Below, piece after piece: positions 1 through 15,175 of a stretch of 64,000 nt of DNA. The translations under genes were made by a program, and so were the position numbers. Every line of letters starts with the position of its first letter. Position 1 is the stretch's first letter. Where the stretch lies: NCBI GenBank assembly GCA_024305745.1, contig JAHRBS010000001.1, positions 434,001 to 498,000 of the forward strand, read 5' to 3'. The stretch comes from Polyporus tsugae. Lineage: Eukaryota > Basidiomycota > Agaricomycetes > Polyporales > Polyporaceae. The notes below the pieces were generated by a model, which saw only the letters and a program-made list of their open reading frames with translations, was not told the origin of the DNA and made no database searches.

Positions 1-130
1 CGGGGCCCCTCATCTCGTCTCCGGGGTTGAACCCAGTTTACTCGACAGAGTTGAAGCTGTATGGCTGAGGGGAGCCTGCATAACTCCATGCTCAAGCGAC
101 GGAGGGGGAAGGCGCGCAAAACCGGCACCT

Positions 131-2293
131 TCAAACAGGCACGGCAGTGACATACGCCCACACCGAGCCCGGAGCGCGCGCCATGCTCGACACCTTCCAC
201 CCGGCGGAGAGCGCAAGCGCAGAGATCTCGCGCAACGTGCGCTCCTTCGCGCCGAGCATCGCCAACATCTAGCGACGAACGACCGAGAACGACGCGATAC
301 AGTAGTCAGCACGACGCGCGAGAAACCCCTCGTTTGAAAGTACTACGAGGCACTCACCGAGAGGTCGAGCTGATACCCGGTCGCGCTCGCGCGCCCGAGA
401 TTGGCAAGCAGGGGAGAGCCTTCGGGCGCGAGCGTGCGCTCCGCGCCGGGGATCGCGTCGTGGCCGTCGGCCCAGTCGTCGTAGCATGCATGCGGGAGGA
501 TCACGTCCACGATGAGCAACTTGGTCGTCGGGCTTGCGGCGTCGCGCAGATGGCGAAGCATCCTAGCGTACGGATCGGGCTCGAGCTCAGTACCATGATT
601 TCTGGACCTGCTAGGGATAGTAGGGGTGCGCTTACGGTTTGACCGCGGCGTCTGGCCAGTTGTGCGTGCACCCTCTCATGAGGAAGACCGCGGGAGAGGG
701 CACTGAGCCCAGCCCTGCAACTTGGAGAGAAGGCGGTTGGGGCGTGAAAAAGTCTTGCGTTTGGAAGGAGACTCGTCCGGACTTGATCAACTCCGCCTGC
801 TCTCCTTTCCAGACCTGCACGTTTTGTCAAAACGACATGCGTGAATCCCCGAGCAGTGAACACACTTACAGACGGGGCGATTTGCACGACGTGGCTCCTA
901 TCCTGCACGACGAACCGGAGTTGTGGGAACGTGCGAGCGAGGACTACAGACGTCGACCCGACTCCGCCGCCGACGTCGACGATTACGGAGTCTTTCGGGA
1001 GGTCCTTCCAAGGGAACGCTGCTTGACTGTCAACAAACGTGCAGTGTAGTGGTAGAGCATGCATGAAACGTGACGCACTTTCAATGATATTCTCCACGAC
1101 CTCCCATGACCGCGTCCCTGTCATCGAGACCCCGAACTCCTTCAAGCGCCTCTTGTTCTCCGGCAGCTCGAGCCAGTGGAAGTACGGCTGCTCCGTCCGG
1201 AACGCGAGGTTGAAGGGCAGCTTGTAGTCGGGAGCAGACTCTGGAGCCTCGCGCTGATCGACCAGCTTGCGCAGAGATGTCGCGCGGTCCCTGTTGGGGA
1301 GCAGCGTGTCCGTTATATGCGCGACGGATTTGAAGAATTCGTCCGATCTGGAGAGTGGCACGATTAGAAACACGATCCGCGCGGGACAGAAGGAGTGCGA
1401 CTCGAAAAACGCACTTCATGGGCACGAGGGCGGCGATGCAGTCGGTGCCCTCGTACTTCTGCGTGGGACTGGAGGGCGATCAGACCACACGATATGAGCG
1501 CAGAGCGGGAAAGAAAAAGAAGTAACAAAGACAAGAGACCGCACCCATCGCGAAGCTGCTCGGGAGTCTTGCCAGAGTCGATGAGGGCGGACAAGCGATT
1601 GTTCGCAAACACGTCCGGGCGGACCTCCCGGATCCAGTGGAACGTCGCCAGCAAGCGCAAGATGTGGCCTATCCCGAGTCACAGCGACGTCAGCCAACCC
1701 AAATCTAGACCGTCGCCCTCGGGCCGCCTATACACGCCGAAGATGCTCACTCAGCTTGTCGGGGTCCAGCGGCGAGCCGTTCGCGCTCTTGCCTGCAGAA
1801 CCCAGCACCTCGTCCACGCGGCGCGCGATCTCGGCGACGTGCAGCCCGTCCGGGCCCGCCTCGCGGAGGATCTCCACCGTGTTCGACGCCTCGAGGAAGC
1901 CAAGACACGCAGTCAAGTGTCCCTGTATGCGCAAGCAAACATAACACTGACATCAACATCCTCAACGATCCCCAGAGGCACGCGGGCACTCACGCTCATG
2001 AGCCTCTCCATGAGGGAGAAGAACGGGCGGTGGACGGACGTGGCGAGCTGCTCACACGCCGCGACGATGTGGTTCGCAGCCATGACCACCGCGGAGTCCG
2101 ACGCGAGCTTCTCCGCCGCCTCGGCCTCGGAACTGTGTGCCGCGGCGTTGTTGTTGTTGTTGTAATACGGGACGTCCAGCGAGGGGTAGTCGAGCGGCGT
2201 CCCGCCCTGCGAGCGCGCCGCGTACACGCGCTCCATCTCGGTGAGCGCGTCCCCGATGACGGCATGCAGGGCTCTGAGGGTGGCGAAAGTCAT
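131..2293 (-). CDS. SAM-dependent O-methyltransferase, multi-exon
   Basis: Fungal O-methyltransferase of the plant-COMT-like type, which moves a methyl group from SAM to a hydroxyl on a small, often phenolic, metabolite in the cytosol. I reconstruct eight exons: 2293-1994, 1922-1751, 1668-1545, a short one near 1460-1407, a long one about 1349-860, and three more ending at the stop at 133-131. The N-terminal part is a winged-helix dimerisation region (VAEIARRVDEV). The SAM-binding glycine motif VIVDVGGGVGS lies in the long exon, followed by an aspartate-ended strand (VVQD). Near the C-terminus are LLIVDVILP and a closing GWKVSSM strand. An Asn run (YYNNNNN, GTT repeats on +) sits in exon 1. 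Total length is about 550 residues, somewhat long for the family. All joined exons keep one open frame. The substrate is unknown. Confidence 0.85.
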
Positions 2294-2390
2294 GGTGGCC
2301 GATGTTGTTGACGAGACTGGGTACCTGGGGTGGAGCTGATGGGCTCGAGCGCACTGTTCAAGTTCGGGTCAGGTCAGTCGGAGCATTGAC

Positions 2391-2400
2391 CTTATATGCG
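2391..2400 (-). promoter_or_regulatory. TATA box of the O-methyltransferase gene
   Basis: On the minus strand the sequence reads CGCATATAAG about 100 bp upstream of the ATG at 2293. The position and sequence fit a core promoter. Inferred from sequence only. Confidence 0.5.
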
Positions 2401-3329
2401 GCTTGTGGCGTCGTACAAGGCCCCCTAGGCGTTCGAGTGGAAACACGAAACTTGTGCTCGGAGGCTGGAGCAAGTGCCCATCCGATACGCGCGGCCCCGC
2501 ACAGCCTCAATGTACGACGCTCTAATTCATGGAGGATGGGCTGACAACATACCTCCGCGTCATCGCTCGCCCACGATAAACGATAGCTAAACAGCTGAGG
2601 CTTAGAACTGGCTTGGATAATGCTGGGACAACCAAGAACGCCTCGACAAAACGACGCCGATGCTGCATTTGATATTGATTAGGGCCGGTGAAGAACTAGA
2701 TGACGAGTACGAACCGCACATGTAGAGCTGATGCACGCGCGTGCAGGTCGCGCCTATAAACGTCCGAGGGACACGGTATCAGGTGCCATTGCCGAGTGCT
2801 TGCGAAGGGAGCGACCTGCGTTTGTCACGGAGTCTTGGAACGAAGTATCATTTTTGCCTGCACAGCCGCGCATTCCCGAGAGAGCGAGATGACGGAAAAG
2901 GCATGGTTCCGCTAAGTTGTGAAGATCCTTCGGGATCATGACGGTACTAAAGGTCACTGGTCAAGCCTGGGTCAAGTGTGCGCTGTCATACGCGCCGTTG
3001 ACAAGGAGGCGACTTGACAATATGCTCCCGTCAGGCTGACAAAACATCAGATTTGTATTCCATTCGACAGAACTATAACGACTCACCGTCGCTAGTCTCT
3101 AACCTCGTCCTCATGCACGCTTAGTAGGGCCCGGTGCCGTTCTGCACAGTGCGACCTCGAGTTCAGTGTAGCAACCGCGGCCGTACTCACGACATTCAGC
3201 ATTCGGCTTATAGGTAAGCCATACACGAACTTCACCATCCAATCGAACTGACATTGCTAGTACAAATGATACATCCTGATCGTAACGATATAACAACCTG
3301 ACAATGAGTAGAGCGGCGACGCGCAGCAC
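2401..3329. other. Intergenic, no gene recognised
   Basis: This stretch lies upstream of the O-methyltransferase and downstream of the polyubiquitin stop. Only short reading frames without recognisable motifs are present. It should hold the OMT promoter and the polyubiquitin 3' UTR. Confidence 0.6.
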
Positions 3330-5846
<2,517 letters not shown>

Positions 5847-6092
5847 TCAAGGCGATGGTACGGTCGGTTCGTGAGGGTTCATCGCCAATTTCCCGCCTGG
5901 GGCAACTTCCACGAGAGGCGGTGCTTGCGGGCCTCGCAGGGAAAGCACCATGTCCCGCCGTGTGGTCGGGAACTTCCACCCGTGCGGTTTGGAACGAACC
6001 TCTGCGCGAAGCCGAGGTATGAGAAGTTTGTCTGCGAGAGAGTGGAGGGACAGAGCATAGAGCGGGCCTTCGGGTGGGTGATGTGTGTCCAT
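5847..6092 (-). CDS. Candidate small gene, function unknown
   Basis: An ATG at 6092 opens an 81-codon frame beginning MDTHHPPEGPLYALSLHSLA. Its main support is a well placed TATA box (CTCTATATAA, 6180-6171) about 80 bp upstream on the same strand. No domain, signal peptide or membrane segment is recognised. Downstream in another frame (to 5788) the sequence reads TIALTSKVLAVRRTIPSTP, so a splice or frameshift into a longer product is possible. It could equally be a non-coding transcript or chance frame. Confidence 0.25.
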   Translation of the reverse strand: MDTHHPPEGPLYALSLHSLADKLLIPRLRAEVRSKPHGWKFPTTRRDMVLSLRGPQAPPLVEVAPGGKLAMNPHEPTVPSP

Positions 6093-6170
6093 GGCTCGAG
6101 GACGGGTGAGGCTGTCAGAGGCGCATGTGAAGGGGAGTGTGTGTTCTGTCTGGGCCCCAATTTCCCCCTC

Positions 6171-6180
6171 TTATATAGAG
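6171..6180 (-). promoter_or_regulatory. TATA box, minus strand
   Basis: CTCTATATAA on the minus strand, about 80 bp upstream of the ATG at 6092. A strong TATA match, but the gene it would serve is only a candidate. Confidence 0.4.
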
Positions 6181-7232
6181 CCAGGGAAGCGGGGGTTCTG
6201 TGAGTGGTAAGTTGTGGTGGCAGCGGCTTGGGCCTGTGTGGCGAGAGAACTTGCAACGAAAAGCGGCAGCATTGGCCGGTCAGCTGTCATACTGTTGTCC
6301 TTCTGCTTTTGTGCTCCATTCCAGGAATTATCATAAGGACATAGCGGCATTGGCCCTCGAGTTGGCCATCTGCGGGATTGACATGTGTCACTGCAAGGCT
6401 TTGTTTTACAAGCGAATGGTTGCGAGGTCTGGAAATGCGCAGGTCAAGCCCAAGGAATGTGGTACATGCACAAAGCGTGTCGGAGGGCGGAAGCACGGGG
6501 GAAATCCAGACCCCTCAAGTGCCTGAATAGAACGGCACCTCCGAGTCATGAAGGAACAAACAATATGTAGTACTGCGCGTGTTATCAATGATCGTCGCAA
6601 ATATTGCCTGTATTGAAAACTGTTCCCGAAGGGAGGGGACATTGTCACAGAGAAAGATAGGGCCCGACGGCGAGAGTGAGTCTGTCGAATTTTCTCACTC
6701 CGATCCGATCCGGAACCGTAGTATTAGTAAAAAAAGAACTTGACAGAGACGACATACCTTGCCCGATATCAGATATCCGGCTCCTTCAGAGCATCAGAGA
6801 GCTCAGCAGCGGGGGGACCGACTAGTCGTCATCCTCGAATATCGATTGGTGTCGCCTCGTTTCGTTGGGTTCCTTTTTGTCGGACTTGGACGGCCTTGGA
6901 GACAACATATGTGGGGCTCATGCATAAGTAAGTAGTGAACGCTCCGTGGGTTGGGTGCACTGGCAGTACTAATACCAATAGTAAGAGAGATTTATGACAT
7001 TTCGAACGGCTGAGTGGGCGCCAGAAACCGGCGGAGCGGAGTAACCGGCCGTACTGGTCTTGATGGGCGCTTATGTTAAGGTCGCTCTTCGGAGTCGACG
7101 ACGACGACGACGACATTGGTGGCCTCGGAGTCTGTCGTCACCCTTTGGTGGTGCTAATATCCATCTCCTGTATTCCCTTGGTCTCTTTTGCTGCTAATTT
7201 GTGAGTCCCGTAAATAGGAAGAACGAACTCAG
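6181..7232. other. Intergenic, no gene recognised
   Basis: No protein motif recognised on either strand. It contains a short (GAC)6 microsatellite at about 7097-7114. The last 100 bases include an intron-like stretch ending TAAATAG before the small gene at 7233, so part may be its 5' UTR. Confidence 0.5.
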
Positions 7233-7456
7233 ATGGTTCGCTACGTATTAGGGCACGACGCGCGCGTCGAGTCGACCTCCGAGTGCTCGCCGTTCCAGAT
7301 TTACTACGACGAGTGCCAGTGGTCCAAAATGGGCCAACGAGTCAGAGTAAGTACATTCAATCACTTTTTATCGCCCACAACCAATTGATTCTTCAACAGT
7401 TCGTTCGAGGTCTGCTCGGTCTCGCGCGGCAAACAGTAGTCACCACCTCAGCATAA
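7233..7456 (+). CDS. Candidate 56-residue protein with one intron
   Basis: The ATG at 7233 opens exon 1 (7233-7346). A consensus intron follows (GTAAGT to CAACAG, 7347-7399, 53 nt), then exon 2 (7400-7456) ending TAA. The two exons join in frame to give 56 residues, beginning MVRYVLGHDARVE and containing SPFQIYYDECQWSKMGQRVR. No signal peptide or membrane segment is obvious; the charge is basic at the C-terminal half. I do not recognise the family. The support is a start, a canonical intron of typical length and a clean stop; a chance frame cannot be excluded. Confidence 0.4.
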
Positions 7457-7712
7457 GGCTTGCCATCCATCCATGCCGAAATCGGCCAACGTCAACGATA
7501 CAGCTGTGAAGGACCCAACCTTGATATACTTAGAACGCTGCAATGGCATTGCTATGCAGACCAGTCCTTTCGGAGATCGTGGTCGGGGCACGGGTATGTC
7601 GCGGATGTGGCAGTACGTTGTGGACCTCATTCCCGCAGACAGGAGTTGGTCCGGGAGTTTCGAAAGAAGCCTCGGGCCGATTTACGGTGCCCCGATTACC
7701 GGTCTGTCCGCG

Positions 7713-7720
7713 CATATAAG
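7713..7720 (+). promoter_or_regulatory. TATA box of the cytochrome P450 gene
   Basis: CATATAAG at 7713-7720, about 90 bp upstream of the P450 ATG at 7806, followed by a pyrimidine-rich stretch typical of fungal transcription starts. Confidence 0.5.
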
Positions 7721-7805
7721 AGCTAGGATGGTTCCCAACATCCCTCTCTATCCGTTGTTCCCCCAACCCTGACCTTTTCATCGCCCTCGAATTCTTGAAC
7801 TCCCC

Positions 7806-10034
7806 ATGTCCGCTATTCTCGTCTTCATATCCTGTGTCGTTCTTGTTGCTCTGGTTAACTTGTGGCGGCGCCAATCACCGCGGTACCTTTCTCCCCTCCG
7901 CCACCTTCGCGGTCCTCGTGCCCAAAGCCTCCTATTCGGCAATTTCAACCAACTCTCTGCATCACACCAAGCCCTCAATCGAGAATGGGTTAAAGAGTAT
8001 GGTCCGAACGTCAAGATTCACGGGGTTTTCAATGTACGTTCAATCCAGCGAACTTCCGCTCCGCCGTACCTCCTAATGTCCCCTCGTTGTGCAGGTCCCT
8101 TCCCTGTTTACCATAGACATGAAGGCAATCCACCATATTCTGACGCATACGACGGATTACCGCAAGCCCCGTGATTCCCTTCGACTTCTTGCACGCATTT
8201 CTGGGCGAGGTGCGCCCCCTGATCGTTATATGCCCGCAAGGTGTCTGTGAAGGACTCGGTGCTAAGATATCGGTTTTATTAGGGGGCCTGCTTGTGACGG
8301 AAGGTGAACAACACCGGAACCAGGTCAGTGGCATGCTATGTTCAATCAGGGTATAGCTAATGTGGACCTTGTACACTACAGCGACGAGTTATGGTGTGTC
8401 CTGGTCCACTCACATACATGCGACAACATCCTAACGTCCGAGGGTAGAACCCTGCCTTTGGACCGGTGCAGATACGGGAGCTTACGGGGATTTTCCTCGA
8501 GAAATCTTTGAACGTATGTATTTCTGGCGGAATGTCTTTTTGAACTGGGTTAAACCATTTTACATCCCGCCGCAGCTCCGTGACTACTGGATGAAGCAAA
8601 TGGCCAAAAGTGGTTCTCAGACTCTGCGTACAAACATCGGCGATGGCATCAGCAAGATGACATTGGACGTCATTGGCGTCGCAGGCGAGTTGTTCTTCTG
8701 CCTGTGCCGCTGCTGTATTTGACGGACTATCGAATCGCAGGGTTCAACCATGATTTCGACACGCTCCGAACGGACGCGCCGAATGAGGTTAACATGGCTT
8801 TCCAGGCCCTCTTCACGAGTCCCGCGCCACGGAGCGCGTTGCAACGGCTCGCAAGGTTTGCTCCTATCATCACCAAGCTCTTCGTGCGTAATGCTCTTCC
8901 GTTTACGTTCGCGTTCTCCGTTGTTGAACACACCACCTCATGATGTAGCCGAATGAAGGTACAAAGACGGCTGCTAAGTCGCTGGATGTGATGAGGCGGT
9001 TCGGCATGCAGCTCATCAACGAGAAGAAAGCACAAATCACGTCCGAGAAGAGCTCTACCTCCGTTGAGAAAAAAGACGTTCAGGGCCGGGATATACTGTC
9101 CCTCCTCATTAAGGCGAACATGGCATCGGATGTCCCGGATAAACAGCGCTTGACGGATGAGGAGGTCTTGGCTCGTACGTTTGCTGCGCACACTGTGACG
9201 CTGGTCTCCGCTCATGGTCTTCATCCCCACCAGAGGTCCCCACCTTCTTGGCCGCTGGTCATGAAACCACGGCCACGGCCACGGGTTGGCTCCTGTGCGA
9301 GCTGTCGAAGAACTCCGAGCTCCAGCAGAGGCTCCGCAAGGAAGTTCTGTCGGTCGAATCTGAGACGCCGACGATGGAGGAGCTGAACGAGCTATCCTTC
9401 CTGGACAACATCGTCCGCGAGACTTTGCGTCTGCACCCGCCGGTGACGCTGGTGAACCGCGAGGCGCAGCGGGACGACGTGATCCCGGTCAGCGAGCCGT
9501 TCGTCGACGCGCGTGGAAAGCTCCAGCACGGGATTGAGGTCAAGCAAGGAAACCGAGTCTTCATCGGCATCGCTGCGCTGCAGACGTCGAAGGAGATTTG
9601 GGGCGAGGATGCCCTCGAGTTCAAGTACGTGCCCTTTCTGTCCTCACACGCCGCTCACGCCCAATTTAACGCCCAATTTGTATTGCAGGCCCGACCGTTG
9701 GGATAGCCCTCCGGACGCGATCGCGAGCACGCCCGGTGTCTGGGGCCACCTCCTCACCTTCCTCGGCGGCACCCGCGCGTGCATCGGCTACCGCTTCTCC
9801 CTCATTGAGTACGCACCTTTCTCCCCATTTTAATCCTCGCAGGGTTTCTCTGACGCGCAGAACTTGGACAGACTGAAAGCCCTCATCTTCACGCTCGTTC
9901 GCGCCTTCGAGTTTGAGCTTGCGGTCCCTGTCGAGGACGTCCAGGCGGTCGGGGTGTTTATCCAGCGTGTTGGGGTGCGTGGCCAGGCCGCACCGAGCCT
10001 GCCTTTCGTTATTCGTCCAGCCAAGCAATCGTAG
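7806..10034 (+). CDS. Cytochrome P450 monooxygenase
   Basis: A membrane-anchored haem-thiolate monooxygenase of the ER. Exon 1 (7806-8033) encodes an N-terminal anchor ([18 protein letters not shown]) and the proline-containing hinge. Later exons carry, in order: the C-helix region [13 protein letters not shown] then RRVMNPAF; the I-helix oxygen-binding motif AGHETTAT near 9253; the K-helix ExxR as ETLR near 9419; and the haem loop [14 protein letters not shown] near 9760, with the cysteine ligand present. The last exon ends at the TAG 10032-10034. At least nine introns of 50-70 nt interrupt it. The motif spacing resembles fungal CYP4/CYP52-like clans, but I cannot assign a CYP family by eye. 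All key residues are present, so it is probably functional; the substrate is unknown. Confidence 0.93.
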
Positions 10035-11030
10035 GCGGTAGCCTTGGCCTAGCGATGTCTGTCGTAGATTGGCACGTTATCTATCTTAAGGCACATATTG
10101 GCCCTATCCGACTGCCCTATGAGATCCTGGTCTAGAGGCGTATGTACCGTGGTATCGAGTCCTGTCAGGCTCTAACAGGCTCGGGCGCGTGCGATGTACA
10201 TCCTTGTACTTTAGAGTGCTGGTCCCTGTGGCCCATGTCCTCTCTCTTCGTTCGTTCCTTATTCGTGGCCAAAGTACGCCTTGGTCTGACAACATGGCGG
10301 GACTAGCCTGCCACGACTTGCCTAGGAGGGAACGATCTCGACGAGCAATGGTTTCCGGACCAATGGCATGGATCCACCGAAGCGCTTCTTGGACGGTAAT
10401 GGGACATACCGTTCCCTGCCTAACCCAGGGACCCTGAGCGACACATCCGTGCCCAGGATCATGATCTCTCAGTCATAGCAAGGCGGTAGGCCTGCATGTC
10501 AGGAGCAGGTGCAGCTGTCCCCTGGCCCGTTTCGGCATCAATGGCATGTCTCACGAGCACATGGTGACCTGTTTAAATCCTGAGATAAGCAGGATATAGC
10601 GGGTGGTTATTCTAGTCCTACGGGATGAAATACACGAAACCTGGCATCGTTGGGTTGAAGGTCACGGTGATAAGACATATCATTCCGGTAGAAATCGTTC
10701 TTTGGTTTTGCGACAAAATTCTGTTGAAGACTTGAGATGTTTTGTAAACATAGATGTGCAAGTTTTCGCTGTGCAAGAGGCTGGATTGCAGCGAGTGACG
10801 GTGCACAGACGTCGAGGACGTTGTGGATGGAGTTGAAGTCGAGCGCCCCGCCTACAAGCGCGGGCCCGAGGTGGTTCCGCTCCGGTGCCGCCTTCGGCGC
10901 CCATCCCGACCCTGTTCGACTCGAACCTCCATGTAAGCTCAACATCGCTCACCATCCAACCTACTGCTTGTGTACCATACACATTTACGCCTCTGTGTTA
11001 TCCCGGAGGACATCATATTAGTCCGACAAA
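10035..11030. other. Intergenic between P450 and UPF2
   Basis: Nothing recognisable on either strand. It should contain the P450 3' UTR and the UPF2 promoter. Confidence 0.6.
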
Positions 11031-14000
11031 ATGGAACCTACTACGAACGAAGCCACCCCGGCCAAGGTGGATGAGGAGCTGGTCCGCCGCGCGAAGCGGG
11101 TTGCTCTAAAGGAACTCAATATCAGCCAGACCGGGCCGGGTATGTTGCGTATCCCTCTATCTCGACGCAAACACTGACTTCATCTGACCGGTATCGTAGA
11201 GGTAGGGAAGGCGCTGGATTCTTCGCTCAAGAGGCATACTGCCCTGATCAAGCGCATGCGACAATCTGTGGGCCTCGAAAACCGCGACCAAATCCTGAAG
11301 GACATCGAGTCCCTCTCTCTGGAGAAGTACGTGGATGAGGTCGTAGGTGCAGTCGCGGAGGGTATCTTGAGGTGCAAGTCGGAGAAGGACATTTGGAGTG
11401 CCGTTGAGGTGCGTGCTCGATTGCTTCGGAAACCGTTATCTCCTGAATTGACCGCATATATGCGCCTCCAACCAACCAGATAATATCTGGGTTGCACCGT
11501 CGGTTCTCGAAAACATTTACCCCCGGAATCGTCTCCTCCCTTACCGCAGCCATTGCGCCACCGTCGCGGGCTACGCTTGCCGCACTGGCCCCAGAGCAAC
11601 GTGAGAAGGACGATTCTGCCCGTGTCGCACGTCAACGTCCCGTACTACGTGTTTGTGCGGAACTCGCATTGGTCGGTATCATCCGGGACGGGCCAGAAAG
11701 AAGTGGTGCAGAATGGATTATGAAGGCCGTTCGAGACTTGGTGCGCAAATTACTTCACGTACATGTTTTCCGCCCATTGACGTTTCTTTCAGCTATCCAA
11801 CGACCCTTCACTGTCTTCCTTGCCCCTTCTTCTCGCTTTCCTCAAGTCCTATTCCCGTCCATACCTTGCTATCGTGCCGCCGCAGTCCTCCAAGCAGATA
11901 TCCGCGTCCTCCGAACCCGGCACACTCTCAGGAGCCGTCAGCGAAGAAGCGGCCCAGACGAATGGTTCCGTCCATGTTCTCGCCAACGAGAGCGAGGAGT
12001 TGGTAGAGAAAGAGATCCGAGATAGGTTCAAGAAGATGTGTGAGGGTTACTTCGACAGTGTAGCGAAGAAGCTCGTCATTGAGCATGATGTGAGTCATTA
12101 CCTTATCGCTCCTACGACCTTATTCTCACCCTCGCCATAGCGCCTGCAAGAGCAAGATAGAAAGAATCATGAAGCATACATTCGCTCGGGCGAGATCTTC
12201 GAGGATCGCCAGCAGGCCTACGAAAAGATGACGAAGAGTTATGAGAAGCTGCTTGCGAGCTGTCAAAGGTAGATTCACGCGAATGATAACCTCTTTTTTG
12301 GTGTCGAGCTTACATCGGTTTGTCCAGTCTCTCGGAGCAACTGTACCTCCCCATGCCGACGCTCAAGACCGCGTCACAGAAGGCGGAGTCTATCCAGATC
12401 GGTATGAATTCTGGATCTAGCATCCTTGGCGGAGACTCTGAGGAGTTTGGCGCCGGAGGAGGTAAGTGGGAAGATGAAGAGGAGCGTCGCTTCTTTGAAG
12501 AGATCCCGGATCTCAAGGATTACGTTCCAAGGAGCGTCCTTGGGCTGGAGGGAGATGGAGACGAAGAGAGGGAGGATGGCAAAGAGAAGGAAAGGAAAGA
12601 GAAAGAGCGCGTGGAGGAAGAGGTGCGGAAGCTTGAGGAGGAGCTTGCGGAGATGAAGGTAGACGAGGATGGGAAGGCGCTGCCCAACGGGAAACCCATT
12701 AAAGAGGCAGCGGATGACAACGTGGACGAGTTGGTGTTCTTGAGGCTTCGTGCATTTACGTCTAAAGTGCTAATTGTCGTTGAAGTGTTCCCACTCCGAC
12801 TCCCGGGACGCCAAAGGAATCTCCGACTACTACCCCACAGTTGGCGCCACAGGGTCCGTCACAGCTTCTTACGGCGCTGCTCGCAAGACTTCCGGATGGC
12901 ACGAACCGGTCGCTCATCGATCAGGCCGCAGTAGACTTCGCGTTCCTGAACTCGAAGGCGGCAAGGAAGAGGCTTGTGAAGTTTATGGGTCAAGTGCCTA
13001 AGTACCGCACAGACCTACTGCCCCATTACGCTCGACTCGTTGCTGTCTTGAACAGATACATGCCGGATATCGGGACCGAGGTTGTCGCTTCGGTATGCAT
13101 ATCCCTACTTTCGTCGTGAAAATCCAGCTCATATGATGTCGCTTTAGTTGGATGAAGAGTTCCGGTATCTCCAGCGGAAGAAGAAGGTTGTCAAAGAGCT
13201 TGCAGAAGTTCGCATGCGCAACATCACCTTCCTCTCGAACCTCACGAAGTTCCGCGTCGTGCCACCGCATGTCATCCTGCACATGTTCAAGGTTTGCCTG
13301 GACGACTTCTCCGGGACGAACATCGAGAACCTCGCGATGCTGCTCGAGGGCTGCGGACGCTTCTTACTTAGGAGCGAGGACACCAGAGAGCCGTTCGGAA
13401 AGATGATCGAGCTCATGCGCAGGAAGCAGAGCATGCAACACTTCGATCAGCGCCAGCTGCTCTTGCTCGAGAACGCCTACTACCAGTGCAACCCTCCCGA
13501 ACGCGCTGCCCGTCAAGTGAAGGAGCGCACGCCGATGGAGCTCTTCATCCGCCATCTTATCTGCGACGTTCTGGCGAAGAAGACGATCGACAAGGTCCTC
13601 AAGCTGCTCCGCAAGCTCGACTGGGCCGATGTAGTCGTTCAACGCACGCTACACAAGGTGTTCACCAAGCCATGGAAGCTGAAGTACAGCCACATTTCGC
13701 TGCTCGCAATGCTCACGTACGACTTGCAACGGTATCATCCTGCGTTCTCCTTTGGGGTCGTGGACCAAGTCCTGGAGGATATTAGGAGGGGTATGGAGTC
13801 GAACCTGTACAGCATAAATCAGAGACGGGTGGCGTCGATCAAGTTCCTCGGGGAGCTGTACATTTATCGACTTATCTCCAGCGGCATCATTTTCGACACG
13901 CTGTGGACGCTGGTCACGTTCGGACATCGTAAGTCCTCTACTATCTCCCCAGTCGTGACCATCCTTATGGACTCGTACGTCGTAGCCGAGGGAAGGCCCT

Positions 14001-15175
14001 TGCCCGGACAGCCCTGTCCCCTCGACATGCCGGACGATTTCTTCCGGGTCCGGCTCATCTGCGTCTTACTGGACACATGCGGGATGTGCTTTGACCGCGG
14101 GTCCCAGCAGAAGAAACTCGACAACTTCCTCACGTTCTTCCAGCTCTACGTGCACTGCAAGAACCCGTTGCCGATGGACGTCGAGTTCATGCTGAATGAT
14201 TCGCTCGAAGCTGTCCGGCCGAAGCTCGTGCAGTTCAAGAACTTCGAGGAGGCTGCCGTTGCCGTCGATGAGATGTTCAACGTCGTCGTTCAGAATGCTG
14301 GTAGTAAGTCAATTTATGCCAAAGGTAACACTTTTTCGTTCACTGAGAGGTCCTTTAGTTGGTACAGGTGACCTTGGAGATGCCGATGGCGATAGTGGCG
14401 AGGAGAGCGGAGGCGAGGACGATGACGAAGGGAAGGGACGTAGACAAGAAGACGAGGAAGAAGACGATCAGTTGCAACCTGACTCTCCGGTGCGCATATG
14501 CTTTCGTTCATGTTGACATTCGTGACGGCTGACATTCTGTTTCTTTTAGATCGACGAGCGCGCGCCTTCCCCAGAGGCTGTGCTCCTCAAGTCATCGTCC
14601 ACGCTCGAGCATCTTGGACCCACCGAGGAAGATGATGCTGAGTTTGCGAAGGAGCTTGCTAAGCTTGTTACAGATACGTCCGCAGAGTCCCGGAAGGTCG
14701 ACAAGAAGACAGCTTTGGCGCTCTGGGACACCGCACTACCGCCGCCGGTCGTGCGCAAGAAGCGAAATGAGGACGTCGATTACGACGACGCCGGTGCCGA
14801 GGTCGTGGAGGATTCTGGTGTCATGAACTTCACACTTTTCACGAAGCGTGGCAACAAGCAACAGGCGAGTTTCTTTTGTACGCCTCGCTCTGAACAACTC
14901 CTGAGCTTGAGAAATAGTCGCGGCAGATCGCCATACCCGCTGAGTCTGCACTGGCTATCCAGACACGGACTGCTCAAATGCAAGACAAGGTTGAGCAACA
15001 GCATCTCAAGAGGCTTGTGCTCAATTACGAGCAGCGCGAAGAAGCTGAGGAGCTCAAGGGTGAGTTGCATTCTAACTACTCTTCGATGTCTTGCAGGCTG
15101 ACGTTGTTCTTTGCAACATAAGCCCTTGAAGCTCGCAGCCGACAAGGTCCAATCAAGATACGCCTCGCGGGCTAG
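11031..15175 (+). CDS. upf2: UPF2/NMD2 nonsense-mediated mRNA decay factor
   Basis: Scaffold of the cytoplasmic NMD complex, bridging UPF1 and UPF3. The product starts MEPTTNEATPAKVDEEL at 11031 and ends at the TAG 15173-15175 after IKIRLAG. MIF4G domain 1 starts near 11200 (KALDSSLKRHTALIKRMRQS). MIF4G 2 follows an acidic/Lys-Glu stretch (about 12480-12710) and includes RKRLVKFMGQVPKYRTDL. MIF4G 3 occupies about 13520-14290 (ELFIRHLICDVLAKKTIDKV, then LIRVLLDTCG-like helices). After it comes the usual Asp/Glu-rich linker (about 14380-14500). The C-terminal region carries the UPF1-binding segment (EFAKELAKL, then MNFTLFTKRGNKQQ). Roughly ten short introns interrupt the gene. Domain order matches the known UPF2 layout and no break was found. 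Confidence 0.92.
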
